From: Planctomycetota bacterium
GTDB lineage: Bacteria > Planctomycetota > J058 > J103
Direction of reading: 5' to 3'
DNA: 64,000 nucleotides
NCBI GenBank assembly: GCA_026004615.1
Contig: BPJM01000010.1
Coordinates: 1-64,000 of the forward strand
Shown here: positions 28,101-37,686 of the stretch, in pieces
How the letters are laid out: each line of letters begins with the position of its first letter
How positions within the stretch are numbered: position 1 is the first letter of the stretch
Program-made: the position numbers and the translations under genes
Notes under the pieces: generated by a model
The model's input: the letters and a program-made list of their open reading frames with translations, nothing else
The model's database searches: none
What the model was told of the DNA's origin: nothing

Positions 28101-28189
28101 GCGCAGGTGGCGGAACTGGCAGACGCGCCAGGTTGAGGGCCTGGTGGGGGTCAAACCCCGTGCGGGTTCGAATCCCGCCCTGCGCACCA
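28101..28189 (+). tRNA. tRNA-Leu (anticodon GAG)
   Basis: An 89-base class II tRNA. Acceptor GCGCAGG (28101-28107) pairs with CCTGCGC (28179-28185). The D arm contains AACTGGCAGACGC and the anticodon stem is CCAGG/CCTGG around TTGAGGG, giving anticodon GAG at 28135-28137. The variable arm has a stem GGGG/CCCC. The T arm is GCGGG-TTCGAAT-CCCGC, the discriminator is A, and the CCA end is encoded. The long variable arm and GAG identify tRNA-Leu reading CUC and CUU, the main leucine codon family in GC-rich genomes. Confidence 0.95.
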
Positions 28190-28284
28190 CGGCGGCGCCG
28201 GCACCGGCAGGTCCGGCCACCTCGCGCACCCTCGCCCGGTGCCGCCGGTGGCCCCGCGGCCGGCCCCACCGGCGGAGGACGACC

Positions 28285-29514
28285 ATGCTCTCCAGTCGCA
28301 TCCGCGCACTCGAGGAATCTGCCACGCTGGCGCTGAGCGCGCGCGCCGCCGCACTGCGGGCAGCCGGCCGGGAGGTGATCTCGTTCACCGCCGGCGAGCT
28401 GGATCTGCCTCCGCCACCTGCGGTGCTCGAGGCGGTGGGCCAGGCGCTGGCCCGCGGCCAGACGCGCTACACCCCGACCGGCGGCACCCCCGAGCTGCGG
28501 GCGGCCATCGCCGCCGCCATCGAGCGCGACACCGGCATCGCCTACCGGCCGGAACAGATCGTCGTCTCCAACGGGGCCAAGCAGTCGCTCTACAACCTGC
28601 TGCAGGTGCTGTGCGAGCCCGGCGACGAGGTGATCATCCCCCGGCCGTACTGGGTCTCCTACCCGGCGATGGCGCGGCTCGCCGAGGCGGTGCCGGTGCT
28701 GGTGGAGACCCGGGCCGCAGACGGCTTCAAGCTGACGGCGGCGGCGCTGGAGCAGGCGCTCGGCCCGCGCAGCCGCGTGCTCGTGCTCAACTCGCCCAAC
28801 AACCCGACCGGTGCGGTCTACGAGGAGGCGGAGCTGCGCCAGCTGGCCGAGGTGGTGCTGGCCCATCCGCGGCTGTTCGTCATCGCCGATGCGATCTACG
28901 GCAAGCTGGTCTTCGACCGGCCGGCGGCCCCCTCGCTGCTGCGCGCGGCGCCGCAGGTGCGCGAGCGCGCGGCGCTGGTCGACGGAGTCTCCAAGACCTA
29001 CGCCATGACCGGATTCCGGATCGGCTGGGCAGCCGGCCCGCGCGAGGTCATGGAGGGCTGCCTGCGGCTGCAGAGCCACAGCACCTCGTGCGCGGCTGCG
29101 CCCTGCCAGGCGGCTGCGCTCGCCGCGCTCACCGGCGGCGAGGAACCGCTCGCGGCGGTGCGCGCGCTGCTCGCCGAGCGCCGCCGCCTCATGGTCGAGC
29201 GGCTGCAGCGCCTGCCGGGGCTCGCGCTGGTGCCGCCGCAGGGAGCGTTTTACTGCTTCCCCTCGGTCGCGGCCTGGCTCGGCCAGAGCGTGGCCGGCAG
29301 CTGCCCGCAGAGCACGGAACAGCTCTGCCAGCTGCTGCTGGAGCACGCCCAGGTGGCGCTGGTGCCGGGCGAGGCCTTCGGTGCGCCCGGGCACGTGCGG
29401 CTGTCCTTCGCGCTCGCCACCGAGGAGCTGGTGCGGGGCCTGGAGCGCCTGGAGGGGTTCCTGCGGGAGCAGGCGCCGGCGGCGCTGCCCCAAAAGCCCG
29501 CCGCCCCCGCCTGA
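28285..29514 (+). CDS. class I/II aminotransferase (aspartate aminotransferase-like)
   Basis: A 409-residue PLP enzyme of fold type I. The conserved motifs are FTAGELDLPPP, YTPTGGTPELR, NGAKQSLYN, the NSPNNPTGAVY signature, and the PLP-binding lysine in DGVSKTYAMTGFRIGW, with Arg in the C-terminal HVRLSFA. It fits the subgroup that includes aspartate and prephenate aminotransferases of many bacteria. The start ATG 28285 follows GGAGGAC. It lies just after tRNA-Leu and may be read through from that promoter. Exact substrate specificity cannot be decided. Confidence 0.88.
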   Translation: MLSSRIRALEESATLALSARAAALRAAGREVISFTAGELDLPPPPAVLEAVGQALARGQTRYTPTGGTPELRAAIAAAIERDTGIAYRPEQIVVSNGAKQSLYNLLQVLCEPGDEVIIPRPYWVSYPAMARLAEAVPVLVETRAADGFKLTAAALEQALGPRSRVLVLNSPNNPTGAVYEEAELRQLAEVVLAHPRLFVIADAIYGKLVFDRPAAPSLLRAAPQVRERAALVDGVSKTYAMTGFRIGWAAGPREVMEGCLRLQSHSTSCAAAPCQAAALAALTGGEEPLAAVRALLAERRRLMVERLQRLPGLALVPPQGAFYCFPSVAAWLGQSVAGSCPQSTEQLCQLLLEHAQVALVPGEAFGAPGHVRLSFALATEELVRGLERLEGFLREQAPAALPQKPAAPA

Positions 29515-29562
29515 GGCCGCGCCCGCCGCGGTGCCCGGCGGCCGGCGCCGCCCCCGGCCCGC

Positions 29563-30216
29563 TTGCCACCATCTGCGCGGCGGTGTAGCCTACGGTGTCA
29601 TCGCCACCTCGGGGGCTCGCACTCGCCGGCTCGCATCAGCCTGGCAGCCATGCTCTGTCTCCTCTCTGGGTGCGCGACCCTGCTCGCGCCCGGACCGGAC
29701 CACGTCCCGGTGGACAGCGCCCCGCAGGGAGCCACCGTCAAGCTCAACGGCGAGGTGGTCGGGACCACCCCGACCGTGGTGCGCCTGGACCGCGCGCGGC
29801 GCGCGCTGCTCAGCTTCGAGCTGCCGGGCTACCGGCCCTACCAGACCGAGGTGTTCCTCGAGCTCAACGCCGTCACCCTCTTGAACTTCCTGTTCTGGCC
29901 CGGCTTCATCGTGGACGGCTTCGCCGGCACCATCGAGTGCTATCCCGAAACCCCCATCCTGGCTTCGCTGGTCCCCGAGGCAGCGGCGCGTCCCGAGCCC
30001 GAGGCCAGCGCCCAACAGGCGCCACCGCCCGAGCCGCCGGAGCCGGTGCCGGCGGTCGCGGCGCCGCCCGGCGCGGAGGGCTCGGCGGGGGCGGCCAGCC
30101 CGGACGCACCGCCCGCGGCGGCGCCCGCCGGGGCGCTCCGGTGCAGCTACTGCGGCAAGCAGGTGCGGCCGAGCGATCGGATCTGTCCGTACTGCGGCGA
30201 CACCATCCGGCGCTGA
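29563..30216 (+). CDS. PEGA-domain lipoprotein with C-terminal zinc ribbon
   Basis: A protein of about 217 residues. A hydrophobic run ends in the lipobox LSGC, followed by a PEGA domain (VDSAPQGATVKLNGEVVGTTP, FELPGYRPYQTEV) that usually mediates surface or protein contacts. A hydrophobic patch (LLNFLFWPGFIVDGF) follows, then a long Pro/Ala/Glu linker. The end is a four-cysteine zinc ribbon, CSYCGK and CPYCGD. The start is unclear: TTG 29563 gives a full signal peptide, while ATG 29650 leaves it very short, and the TTG overlaps a promoter-like TTGCCA-17-TAGCCT (29563-29591). The combination of PEGA and a zinc ribbon on a lipoprotein is unusual. Confidence 0.65.
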   Translation: MPPSARRCSLRCHRHLGGSHSPARISLAAMLCLLSGCATLLAPGPDHVPVDSAPQGATVKLNGEVVGTTPTVVRLDRARRALLSFELPGYRPYQTEVFLELNAVTLLNFLFWPGFIVDGFAGTIECYPETPILASLVPEAAARPEPEASAQQAPPPEPPEPVPAVAAPPGAEGSAGAASPDAPPAAAPAGALRCSYCGKQVRPSDRICPYCGDTIRR

Positions 30217-30274
30217 GGGGACGGACCACGCAGGGCGCTCCGAGAGGCGGGGCGCAGATCGGAGGAGAGCCGAG

Positions 30275-31063
30275 ATGCAGGGCGTCTTCAAGCGGTCGTT
30301 CGCGGCGCTGGTGCTCGGCGCATCGCTGCTGGCGGCGAGCGGCTGCGCCAATCAGATCATCCTGAAGCATCCGCGCGGCAACGACGTGCTGGACAATCTG
30401 GGACGGGCACCCGGACCGGCGTTCTCCTGGGCCACCAAGTTTCCCGAGCCCATGATGGAGTTCACCCTCCTGGTGGCGCGCGACTCCAGCTTCCGCGACC
30501 TGGTGCTGCGCGCCGACCGCATCCGGGCGCTGTCCTACAAGATCCCGCCCGACAAGGAGGTCTTCCTCAAGGGGAGCGAGCAGGGAACGGACTACTGGTG
30601 GAAGGTGATCGGCGAGCTGCGGAACGAGGAGGGCGAGCTCGAGAAGACCCTGGAGCCAGAGAATCCGCGCCGCTTCACGATCAAACAGCGCGACCTGGTC
30701 AAGATCGAGATCAAGTTGCCGGATGTGAACGGAGCCTATCTGCGCGTCGGCGATGAGGAGCACCGCCGCGGCGCAGAGCCCCGCGTCGCTTCCTTCACCC
30801 TGGAGAACGGCAAGTTCCGCGACCTCGAGATCCGCGTCCCCATCCGGGACGGCGCCACCCAGCGCACGCTGGCCGTCGGCGGCCGGCTGTGGGTGGTGGA
30901 GGCGAACGAGAACACGCGCTACAGCAGCGTCGTGGTCGACAACCTCACCGTGGACAAGCTGCGCGAGATCGAGCAGGGGGGCGTCGGCGAACACAGCTAT
31001 CTGCTCGGCGGGACGCCGATCGTGAAGATCAAACTCGGCAGCCGTGCCGTCTCGGTGAACTGA
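30275..31063 (+). CDS. lipoprotein, fibronectin-III-like, unknown function
   Basis: A 262-residue lipoprotein with a clear signal peptide and lipobox ASGC (Cys24). The early part (FTLLVARDSSFRDLVLRA, DYWWKVIGELRNEEGE) resembles a fibronectin-III-like envelope domain where a Trp-containing strand follows a variable loop. The second half is beta-rich (FTLENGKFRDLEIRVPI). GGAGGAG lies before ATG 30275. The next gene's ATG directly abuts its TGA, so it is part of a run of lipoprotein genes. No specific function is recognised. Confidence 0.65.
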   Translation: MQGVFKRSFAALVLGASLLAASGCANQIILKHPRGNDVLDNLGRAPGPAFSWATKFPEPMMEFTLLVARDSSFRDLVLRADRIRALSYKIPPDKEVFLKGSEQGTDYWWKVIGELRNEEGELEKTLEPENPRRFTIKQRDLVKIEIKLPDVNGAYLRVGDEEHRRGAEPRVASFTLENGKFRDLEIRVPIRDGATQRTLAVGGRLWVVEANENTRYSSVVVDNLTVDKLREIEQGGVGEHSYLLGGTPIVKIKLGSRAVSVN

Positions 31064-32594
31064 ATGCGGGCCGTGGCGGATGGCGATCGGTGGTGCCCGT
31101 CTCTTGCACGCGGGCAACCCGCGTCTGGCCGTGGACCGCGCTCCAGGCGGAGCGGTCAGCGGTCCGCTCCCGCGCGCCGCCCGCAGCCGCAGCCGCTGCG
31201 GGCGGCGGTCCTGGCGATGCTGCTCGTGGTCGCGCTGGGTGCCTGCAACTCGACCGAGGAGGACGAACCAGGCCTTCGGCCGCCGCCGCCGCCGCCGGCC
31301 GCATCGGGCCCGCCCCCGCGCATCCACATGTTGCCGTACCGGGTCGAATCCAACGAAGTCGTGAGCACGGTGCCGGCCGGGCGCTACACCGAGGCGCTGG
31401 CAATCCCGAACCTCGCCCTGGCGCTGTTCGACCTGAACGTCGAGGTCCGCCGCATCCCTCTCGGAGCAGAGGCGGAACTGCTGGCGGGCGAGGAACGCAC
31501 GCGCCGGCACGCCGGCGGGACGGAGGAGCACGCGGTCGAGCTCGCCGCCGCCTCCAGCCGCCAGCGCGCCACCGCCGCCGGCAGCCTCGCAGGCCGCGGC
31601 GCCGAGACCACCCTGGCCGCGGGCCGCGAGACGACGGGCAGCCTCGCCGCCGCCGCCGCCGCGAGCGAACAGGTCGAGCGGGAGGAGGCCGAACGCCTCG
31701 CCGCCCGCCGCGAGGAGGAGCGCCTGGCTGCCACGGCCGCACTCACCCAGCTGCAGGCGCTCCGCCTGGAGCACCGCTTCGCTACCCGCCAGGAGTACGA
31801 GGATTTCCTGGCGCAGTACGTGCGCTCGCTGCGGGTGCACAACGAGGCGCTGGCGGAGCTGTTGTTGCGCGATCGCGTGCTGGGGCTGCTGCTCTTCGGC
31901 ACCAGGGAGGAGTTCCTGCGCCACGCCCGCAGCGAGACCATCGAGGCCGGCCAGGTGATGAAGCTCTTCAAGCGCGCCAGCACCGAGCCGCTGCGGCCGG
32001 GCGAGACCTTCTGGTACGAGCTGGAACTGCACAACCTGGCCGACAGCCCGCTGCGCCAGGTCACCGTGTACGACCACTTCCCCGGCGACCTCGGCCTGGT
32101 GTACGAAGACGACTACGAGGTCCGCTACGAGCGCGAGGGTACGGCACGCCGCGTCTACACCCGCGCGGAGCACCCCTTCCTCGTCGTGCGGGACATCCGC
32201 ATCTTCGAGCAGGGCAAGCTGGTGTGGCGCCTGCCCGAACCCATGCAGCCGGGGGAGGTGGTGCGGCTGCGCTTCGCCGCCACCTGGTACAGCGACCGCG
32301 GGCGCGGCGCGCCCGGGCGCCCGCATCTACCTCGGCGCCGATCTGGCCCCCGCGCACGCCCTGCCGCTGCGCCCCGAAGACCTCGTTCTGGTCGCCGGCC
32401 CGGTACTCCGCCTGCCGTGGTTCGACGAGCTGCGCCGGGTCTCGGTCCGCCCGGCCGGCGTCGGCAAGCGCCTGGAGGGCTATCTGTTCGCCGCCGACTT
32501 CCAGCCCTTCACGGAGAAGGACGCGGTGATGCTGGAACGGACGCTGGAGCAGACGCTCTACGCCGCCACGCCCCGCGCGCCGGCTGTCCGATGA
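31064..32594 (+). CDS. lipoprotein with coiled-coil and DUF11-like beta region (frameshifted as read)
   Basis: The first frame (from ATG 31064) contains a lipobox LGAC after MLLVVAL, a Pro-rich segment, an Ala/Glu/Arg coiled coil (EQVEREEAERLAARREEE) and a beta domain with ELELHNLADSPLRQVTVYD, like domains that describe bonds between surface proteins. The frame becomes Arg/Pro-rich after WYSDRGRGAPG. The natural continuation (ARIYLGADLAPAHALPL to a TGA at 32592-32594) lies one base later, so one extra base is present within 32300-32321. The real start may be nearer 31200, since the first 45 residues are Arg-rich. The inferred stop overlaps the next start as ATGA, which supports the repaired frame. 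Confidence 0.6.
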
Positions 32595-33679
32595 CGGTGG
32601 ACGGGCGAGGTGGCCTCCCGGGAGGCGCGGCGCTGGCGCTGGCCCTGCTGCTGGGGGCGGTCGCCTGCGGCGGCGGCAGCCGCGCGCCCGCGCCCCGCGA
32701 GCGCACTCCGGACGCCTCCGCGCCCCCCGTGCCCGGCGCCGCGGGCCTCATGCGCACCCCGCGGCTGTCGGCCGGCGGCAACGCGCTGTTCGCCTGGGAG
32801 GAGCTGCGCGGGCTCGCAGCGGCGCTGCTCGAGCGGGTGCGCGCCCGCTACCCCGAGCGGACCCCGCGGCTGGCCTTCTACTACATCACGGAACTGGAGC
32901 GGCCCACCCTCCTCGGGGAGTGGGTGGCGCAGGACCTGGCCACGCTCATGGTGCAGCTCGCCCACGGGCGGGTCGAGGTCTACACCCGCCGCAAGCTCGC
33001 CACCACGATCGAGCGCGAGCTGAAGGTGCAGGCCAGCCACCGCATGGACCGCGAGACCCTGGCGCGCATGGGCCGGCTGAGCGGGGTGCAGGCCATCGTG
33101 CTCGGCAAGCTGTGGCGCGATCCGGCCGGCGACCGCCTGGTGCTCAACTGCCAGGCGGTGGACGTGGAGACCGGCGAGACGGTGGCCGCCGAGGTGCTGG
33201 AGCTGGGAGCCGGTCCGGTGCCGGTGCGCGCGCCGGTGCTGCCCGAGGTCGAGCTGGCGCAGCGGCTCGGCGCCGAGCTGCTCGCGGCGCTGCCCGGCGC
33301 GGGCGAACCCGCAGGCGCTGAGCCGCGCTGGCGCCTGGCGGTCTGGGACATCGCGCGCAGCAAGCAGGAGTTCCACCGGGGCGTGGTGTTCGCCGACCTG
33401 GTCGAGACCGGCATGGTCAAGGCCGCGCGCCCCGACGTCAAGCTCTATGCGCGCGGCGAGCAGCTCGCGCAGGTGCTGCAGGAGCAGCGACAGCAGCACG
33501 CCTCCGGCCGCTTCGACGAGGAGACGATCGTGCGCCTGGCGCGGCTCGCCGGCGCCAACGCCGTCGTGACCGGCTATGCGGAGTTCTTCCCGTCGTTCTA
33601 CGCCTTCAACATCCAGGCGATCGACGTCGAGACGGCCCGCATCTGGGCGGGGGTGCTGGGCATGGCGCAGCGGCGCTGA
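32591..33679 (+). CDS. lipoprotein with two FlgO/CsgG-like domains
   Basis: A 362-residue protein starting at the ATG that overlaps the inferred stop of the upstream gene. A signal peptide and a cysteine in AVACGG predict lipidation. Two repeats of about 130 residues follow; each has a strand-helix pattern with TRRKLATTIERELK or ARGEQLAQVLQEQ, then MGRLSGVQAIVLGK or LARLAGANAVVTGY, then AVDVETGE or AIDVETAR. This pattern matches FlgO/CsgG-type domains found in outer-membrane lipoproteins. It is probably periplasmic and part of the lipoprotein run. The 3' end overlaps the convergent permease gene by 74 bases. Confidence 0.68.
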   Translation: MTVDGRGGLPGGAALALALLLGAVACGGGSRAPAPRERTPDASAPPVPGAAGLMRTPRLSAGGNALFAWEELRGLAAALLERVRARYPERTPRLAFYYITELERPTLLGEWVAQDLATLMVQLAHGRVEVYTRRKLATTIERELKVQASHRMDRETLARMGRLSGVQAIVLGKLWRDPAGDRLVLNCQAVDVETGETVAAEVLELGAGPVPVRAPVLPEVELAQRLGAELLAALPGAGEPAGAEPRWRLAVWDIARSKQEFHRGVVFADLVETGMVKAARPDVKLYARGEQLAQVLQEQRQQHASGRFDEETIVRLARLAGANAVVTGYAEFFPSFYAFNIQAIDVETARIWAGVLGMAQRR

Positions 33680-35034
33680 GGCCACGCCGCCGGCGCGCGA
33701 GCAGGTGCCAGCCGAGCCCCGCCGCTGCCAGCATCAGCCCCGTGCCCCAGACCGCCGGCTCGACCCAGAACGCCAACCCCACACACCCCGCGAGCCCACT
33801 GGCCGCCACCCAGCGGCCGCCCGGCCGCTGCGGCGCCGGCAGGCGCAACGCCGCCAGGTCCGTGATGGCGTAGTACACCAGGACCGTGAAGGCGCTGAAG
33901 CTCCACGTGGTGGCGACATCCCCCGTGGCGACCAGCGCCCCGACCGCGAGCCCCACCGCCACCACCGCGGCGCGCGGCGAGCCGCGCGCGGGGTCCACCG
34001 CCGCCAGGGCCCGGGGCAGATCACCCCGCCGCCCCATCGCCAGCACCACGCGCGACAGTCCCAGCAGCAGGTTGAGCAGCACGCCGAGCATGGCCGCCAG
34101 CGCCCCGGCCGCGACCAGCCACCCCAGCCCTGGCACGCCGAAGCCGCGCGCCAGCACCTCCAGCGGCGCGACCGGCCCGCGCGCCGCGGCCGCGAGCGCC
34201 GGCGCGCCCGCCGCCCCCACCGCCACCACCGCCACCGCGCCGTAGATGACCGCGCTCGCCCCGAGCGCCACCAGGATCGCCCGCGGGACCGTCCGCCGGG
34301 GCTCGCGGACCTCCTCGGCGAGGGTGGCGATCCGGCCGTATCCGGTATAGGCCACGAACATGAGCGCGGTGCCGTGCAGCAGCCCCCGCACCCCGCCGCC
34401 CTCGGCGCCGAAGAAGGGGACGAAGTGCTGCCTGCCCCGCTCCAGCGCCACCGGCAGTCCGGCGATCACGAAGCCGAGCAGCGCGAGCACACTCAGCGAG
34501 ACGATCGCGACGTTGGCGCGGTGCGACTGCCGGATTGCCGCGCGCGACCAGCAGGGTGAGCACCGCCACCGCTCCCAGGCCCAGCGCCACCAGCTCGGCG
34601 TAGCCCTTGCGCCGTCCGAGCGCCTGGAGCAGATAGCCGGCGAAGCCGAGCGCCGCGGTCGCGGCCGAGGCCGTCTTCGCACACAGGAACATCCAGCCGG
34701 CGGTGAAGCCGAACGCCGGGCCGAGGTAGCGGTAGCCGTACTCGTAGGTGCCCCCGCTGAGCGGGTGGTTCGCCGCCAGCTGCGCGCTGCACAGCCCGTT
34801 GCAGGTGGCGAGCAGCGCCGCCAGCGCGATCGCCAGCACCACGGACGGACCGGCCAGCCCCGCCGCGAGCCCGACGCTGACGAAGATCCCGGTACCCAGG
34901 ATCGAGCCCAGCCCCAACAGGGCGGCCGCGGGAACACCGAGCACCCGCGGCAGCGCCACCTGCCCGCCGGTCGCGGCAGCCCCGGCGGAGCTACCCGGAC
35001 CGGTGGCGCGCCGCTGCCCCTGCGCTGGTGGCAC
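33606..35034 (-). CDS. APC family amino acid permease (frameshifted as read)
   Basis: An APC-superfamily transporter of about 475 residues with repeated hydrophobic helices. The first half (GLGSILGTGIFVSVGLAAG, SGGTYEYGYRYLGP) matches the amino-acid permease signature and holds about five helices. Its frame ends in an unnatural Arg-rich tail after LLVARGNP. The other half (HRANVAIVSLSVLALLGFV, FVAYTGYGRIATLAEEV, then five further helices) is in another frame from about 34545 downward. One extra base between about 34520 and 34555 explains this. The C-terminus overlaps the lipoprotein gene on the other strand. The substrate is unknown. The start is ATG 35034. Confidence 0.7.
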
Positions 35035-35037
35035 GGC

Positions 35038-37573
35038 TCACCGCACGGCGTCCAACACGGGCCGGAAGCCCAGGTCGTCCGCGGCGTAATGCGGTGCCGC
35101 CCGGCCGCGGGCCGCGGCCCGGCACTTGAGCGGACCCGAACGCCACGAACCGCCGCGATACACGCGCTCCTCGCCGCCGCTCGGCGGGTGCCAGCTCGCC
35201 CCGGGCATAACGGGCATACACGGCGGCGTCGTACCAGTCCGCGCACCACTCCGCCACATTCCCCGCCATGTCGAGCGCCCCGCATGCGGCGGCGCCCAGG
35301 GGATAGCTCCCGGCGGGCGCGGTGTGGGCATGGCCGTCATCGTGGTCGGGATCGCGGAACGAAGCGTCCTGCTCGCCGCAGGAGCGGTCGCAGAAGTTGG
35401 CGCGCACGGGGTCCCAGCGCGGCCCCCAGGGGTACTCGCGCCCGCCGGCGCCCCGCGCCGCCTTCTCCCATTCCGCCTCGGTCGGCAGCCGCAGATCCGC
35501 CCAAGGCGCAGAATGCGGCGGCCTCCTCCCAGCTCACGAGCACCACCGGGTGGTCGTCGCCGGCCGGCCACGCGGTCGCAGGCGGCTCGGGCCAGCCGGC
35601 GGCGTGCGCGAACACGCGGTAGGCGGCGCGCGTCACCTCGTGCCGCGCGATGTAGTAGCCGTACGCAAGCGGGTGCTCGTGGCGCGGGCGCTCGTGCGCC
35701 TGCATGTCGCCCCCCATGATGAACGGGCCGGGCGGGACGTACACCATCTCCAGTTCCAGCCCCTCGCCCGCCTGCCAGAGGTAGACCCCCTGGGCCGCAG
35801 CCCGGCGCAGCCGCGGCGGCAACGGCTCGCCCGCCCAGCCGGTGCCAAGCCCGGCGGCGGCGCTGGTGCCGCTGGCGCGAGCCCTCTCGCGCGGAAGCTC
35901 CACCGCCGCCGCGACGGCCCGGCCGCCCGGCGGTGCCGGACCGCCAGCGGGTGGCTCGCCGGGGGCGGCGGGCGCCGCGCCGCTGGCCGCACCGGCCTCC
36001 GTGTGCGCAGCCGCCGGCAGCGGTTCGCTCCCCGCGGTGGGCTCTGGGCCCGGCGCCACGGGCGTTGCTTCGCTCGGCCCGGCCCCGGCAGCCGGGCTGG
36101 CGGTCTGCGGCGCGCTCGCCGGTACGGCCGCGCTCGCGGCCGCCTCGCCGCCCCCCTGCGCAGGGCTCGCAGCCGGGCTCGCCGCCGTGCCGCCGCTTGC
36201 GGGCTGCTCCGCCGCCCCTGCGGCCCGCGGCGCCGGCGGAGCCGGCACGCCGGCCGCGGCCAACCCGCGCGCGGCACGTTCGTCCGCTCTGCCTCCGCGC
36301 TGGTGCGCCGCGACCTCGGACGCGCCCTCACGCGCCGGCAGAGCCGCTCCGAGCCAGCCGAGCTGCCAGAGCAGCACGAGCCCGAGCGCCACCGCCAGCC
36401 CCCCACCGCCGTCACCGCTCCGGCCGGCGCGCCCCACCGCGCACGCGCCGCGACGCGGCTCCGGGCCGCCCCCGCTCCGCCGCGCTCCAGCAGCCGGCGG
36501 ATCCGCTCCAGTTCCTCCAGCACCCGCTCGGCGGTCTCGAAGCGCCGCTCCGGCTGGGGCTCCAGCCCGCGCAGCACCAGCTCGTCGATCGCGGGCGGCA
36601 GCGCGCGCCGCTCCTCGGTCGGTGTGCGGAAGCGCCCCACGGGCAGCTGGCCGGTCAGCATCTCGTAGAGCATCACCGAGACCGCGAACAGGTCCGCGCG
36701 CTGATCGACCCGCGCGGCGTCCTCGCGCTGCTCCGGCGCCATGTAGTAGGGCGTGCCCAGCGCGGCGCCGTCTGCGGTCATCCCGCGTGCGCCGGCGAGT
36801 TTCGCGATCCCGAAGTCGAGCACCTTGACCTGCAGCTCCGGCCCCTCGAGCAGGAACACGTTCTCGGGTTTGAGGTCGCGGTGGATCGTGGTGCGGTGGG
36901 CATACCGCAGCGCCTCCAGCAGCTGGCGCGCGATCTCCAGCGCCTCGGCCGGCTCGGGGAGCCGGCCGGCGCGGCGCCGCTCCTCCAGCCACTGCCGGAG
37001 CGAGCGGCCACGCAGCAGCTCCATGGTGAAGAAGCGCAGGCCCAGCGCCGCATCGAAGCCCACATCGAACACCCGCACGATGCACGGGTGGCTCAGCCGC
37101 AGCATGAGCTCCGCCTCGTGCTTGAACCGCTCGACCGCCCTGGGCCGCGCCAGCAGCGAGGGCAGCATGACCTTGAGCGCGACCTCCGTCTCGCGCACCC
37201 GGTCGAACACCCGGTAGACGGCACCCATGCCGCCGCGCCCGAGCAGCTCCACCACCTGGTAGCGCTCGGCGAGCAGGGTCCCAACCGCGAGCGAGGCCGC
37301 TCGCCCGTCGAGAGCGTCCACCGCTCCGGTGGCGCCGCCGCCGGCGCTCAACGCGGGCCGGACGCGGGGCGGCGAGCCCGGCGGCGGCTCCGCGCCTGCG
37401 GTCCGCCCGGCGCCGCTGGACAACCCGAGGTCCGCATGCACGTCGGCATCCGGGGGCTGCCCCGCCGCGCCCGCAGCCGCCTGCTCGCTCCCGCCCACCT
37501 TCAGCCCCCGCCCCCGCCGGCGCAGCGCGCCCGCCGCCGGCTCCACTCTATCCGGACCTCCCGCTCCGAACAA
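35038..37573 (-). CDS. Ser/Thr protein kinase fused to a formylglycine-generating-enzyme (SUMF1-like) domain (frameshifted as read)
   Basis: The N-terminal kinase is complete: glycine loop LLGRGGMGAVYRV, Lys in VALKVM, HRDLKPENV, DFGIAKL and an APE motif. After it the frame changes at the C-run 36399-36404 (one base missing), giving a membrane helix (GLAVALGLVLLWQLGWLG) and a long Ala/Pro/Glu linker. The FGE-sulfatase domain follows: YVPPGPFIMGGDMQ, RHEVTRAAYRVFAH, then LRLPTEAEWEKAARG after an extra base at 35503-35504. AGNVAEWCADWYD precedes another extra base near 35184-35190 and the end RGGSWRSGPLK, DDLGFRPV. With the three indels repaired it is one membrane kinase with an external sensing domain. 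The start (TTG 37573 or GTG 37546) is uncertain. Confidence 0.72.
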
Positions 37574-37686
37574 TCCGCGGGCTCACCGGCAGCCGCGCGC
37601 ACCCGCGGGCAGGAGCGAACGCCCCTGGGCAAGACGGCCGGCCGGCTGCTACACTGAAGCCTCGCGCGACCGCCGGGAGGACCGCC

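Noticed and set aside
29563..29591. Promoter TTGCCA-17-TAGCCT listed as a separate feature
   Set aside because: It coincides with the only start that gives the PEGA protein a full signal peptide, so the two interpretations conflict. It is mentioned under that gene instead.
33606..33679. A separate gene in the overlap between the permease and the lipoprotein
   Set aside because: The permease tail here is antisense-like Arg/Pro sequence; no independent start or motif supports another gene.
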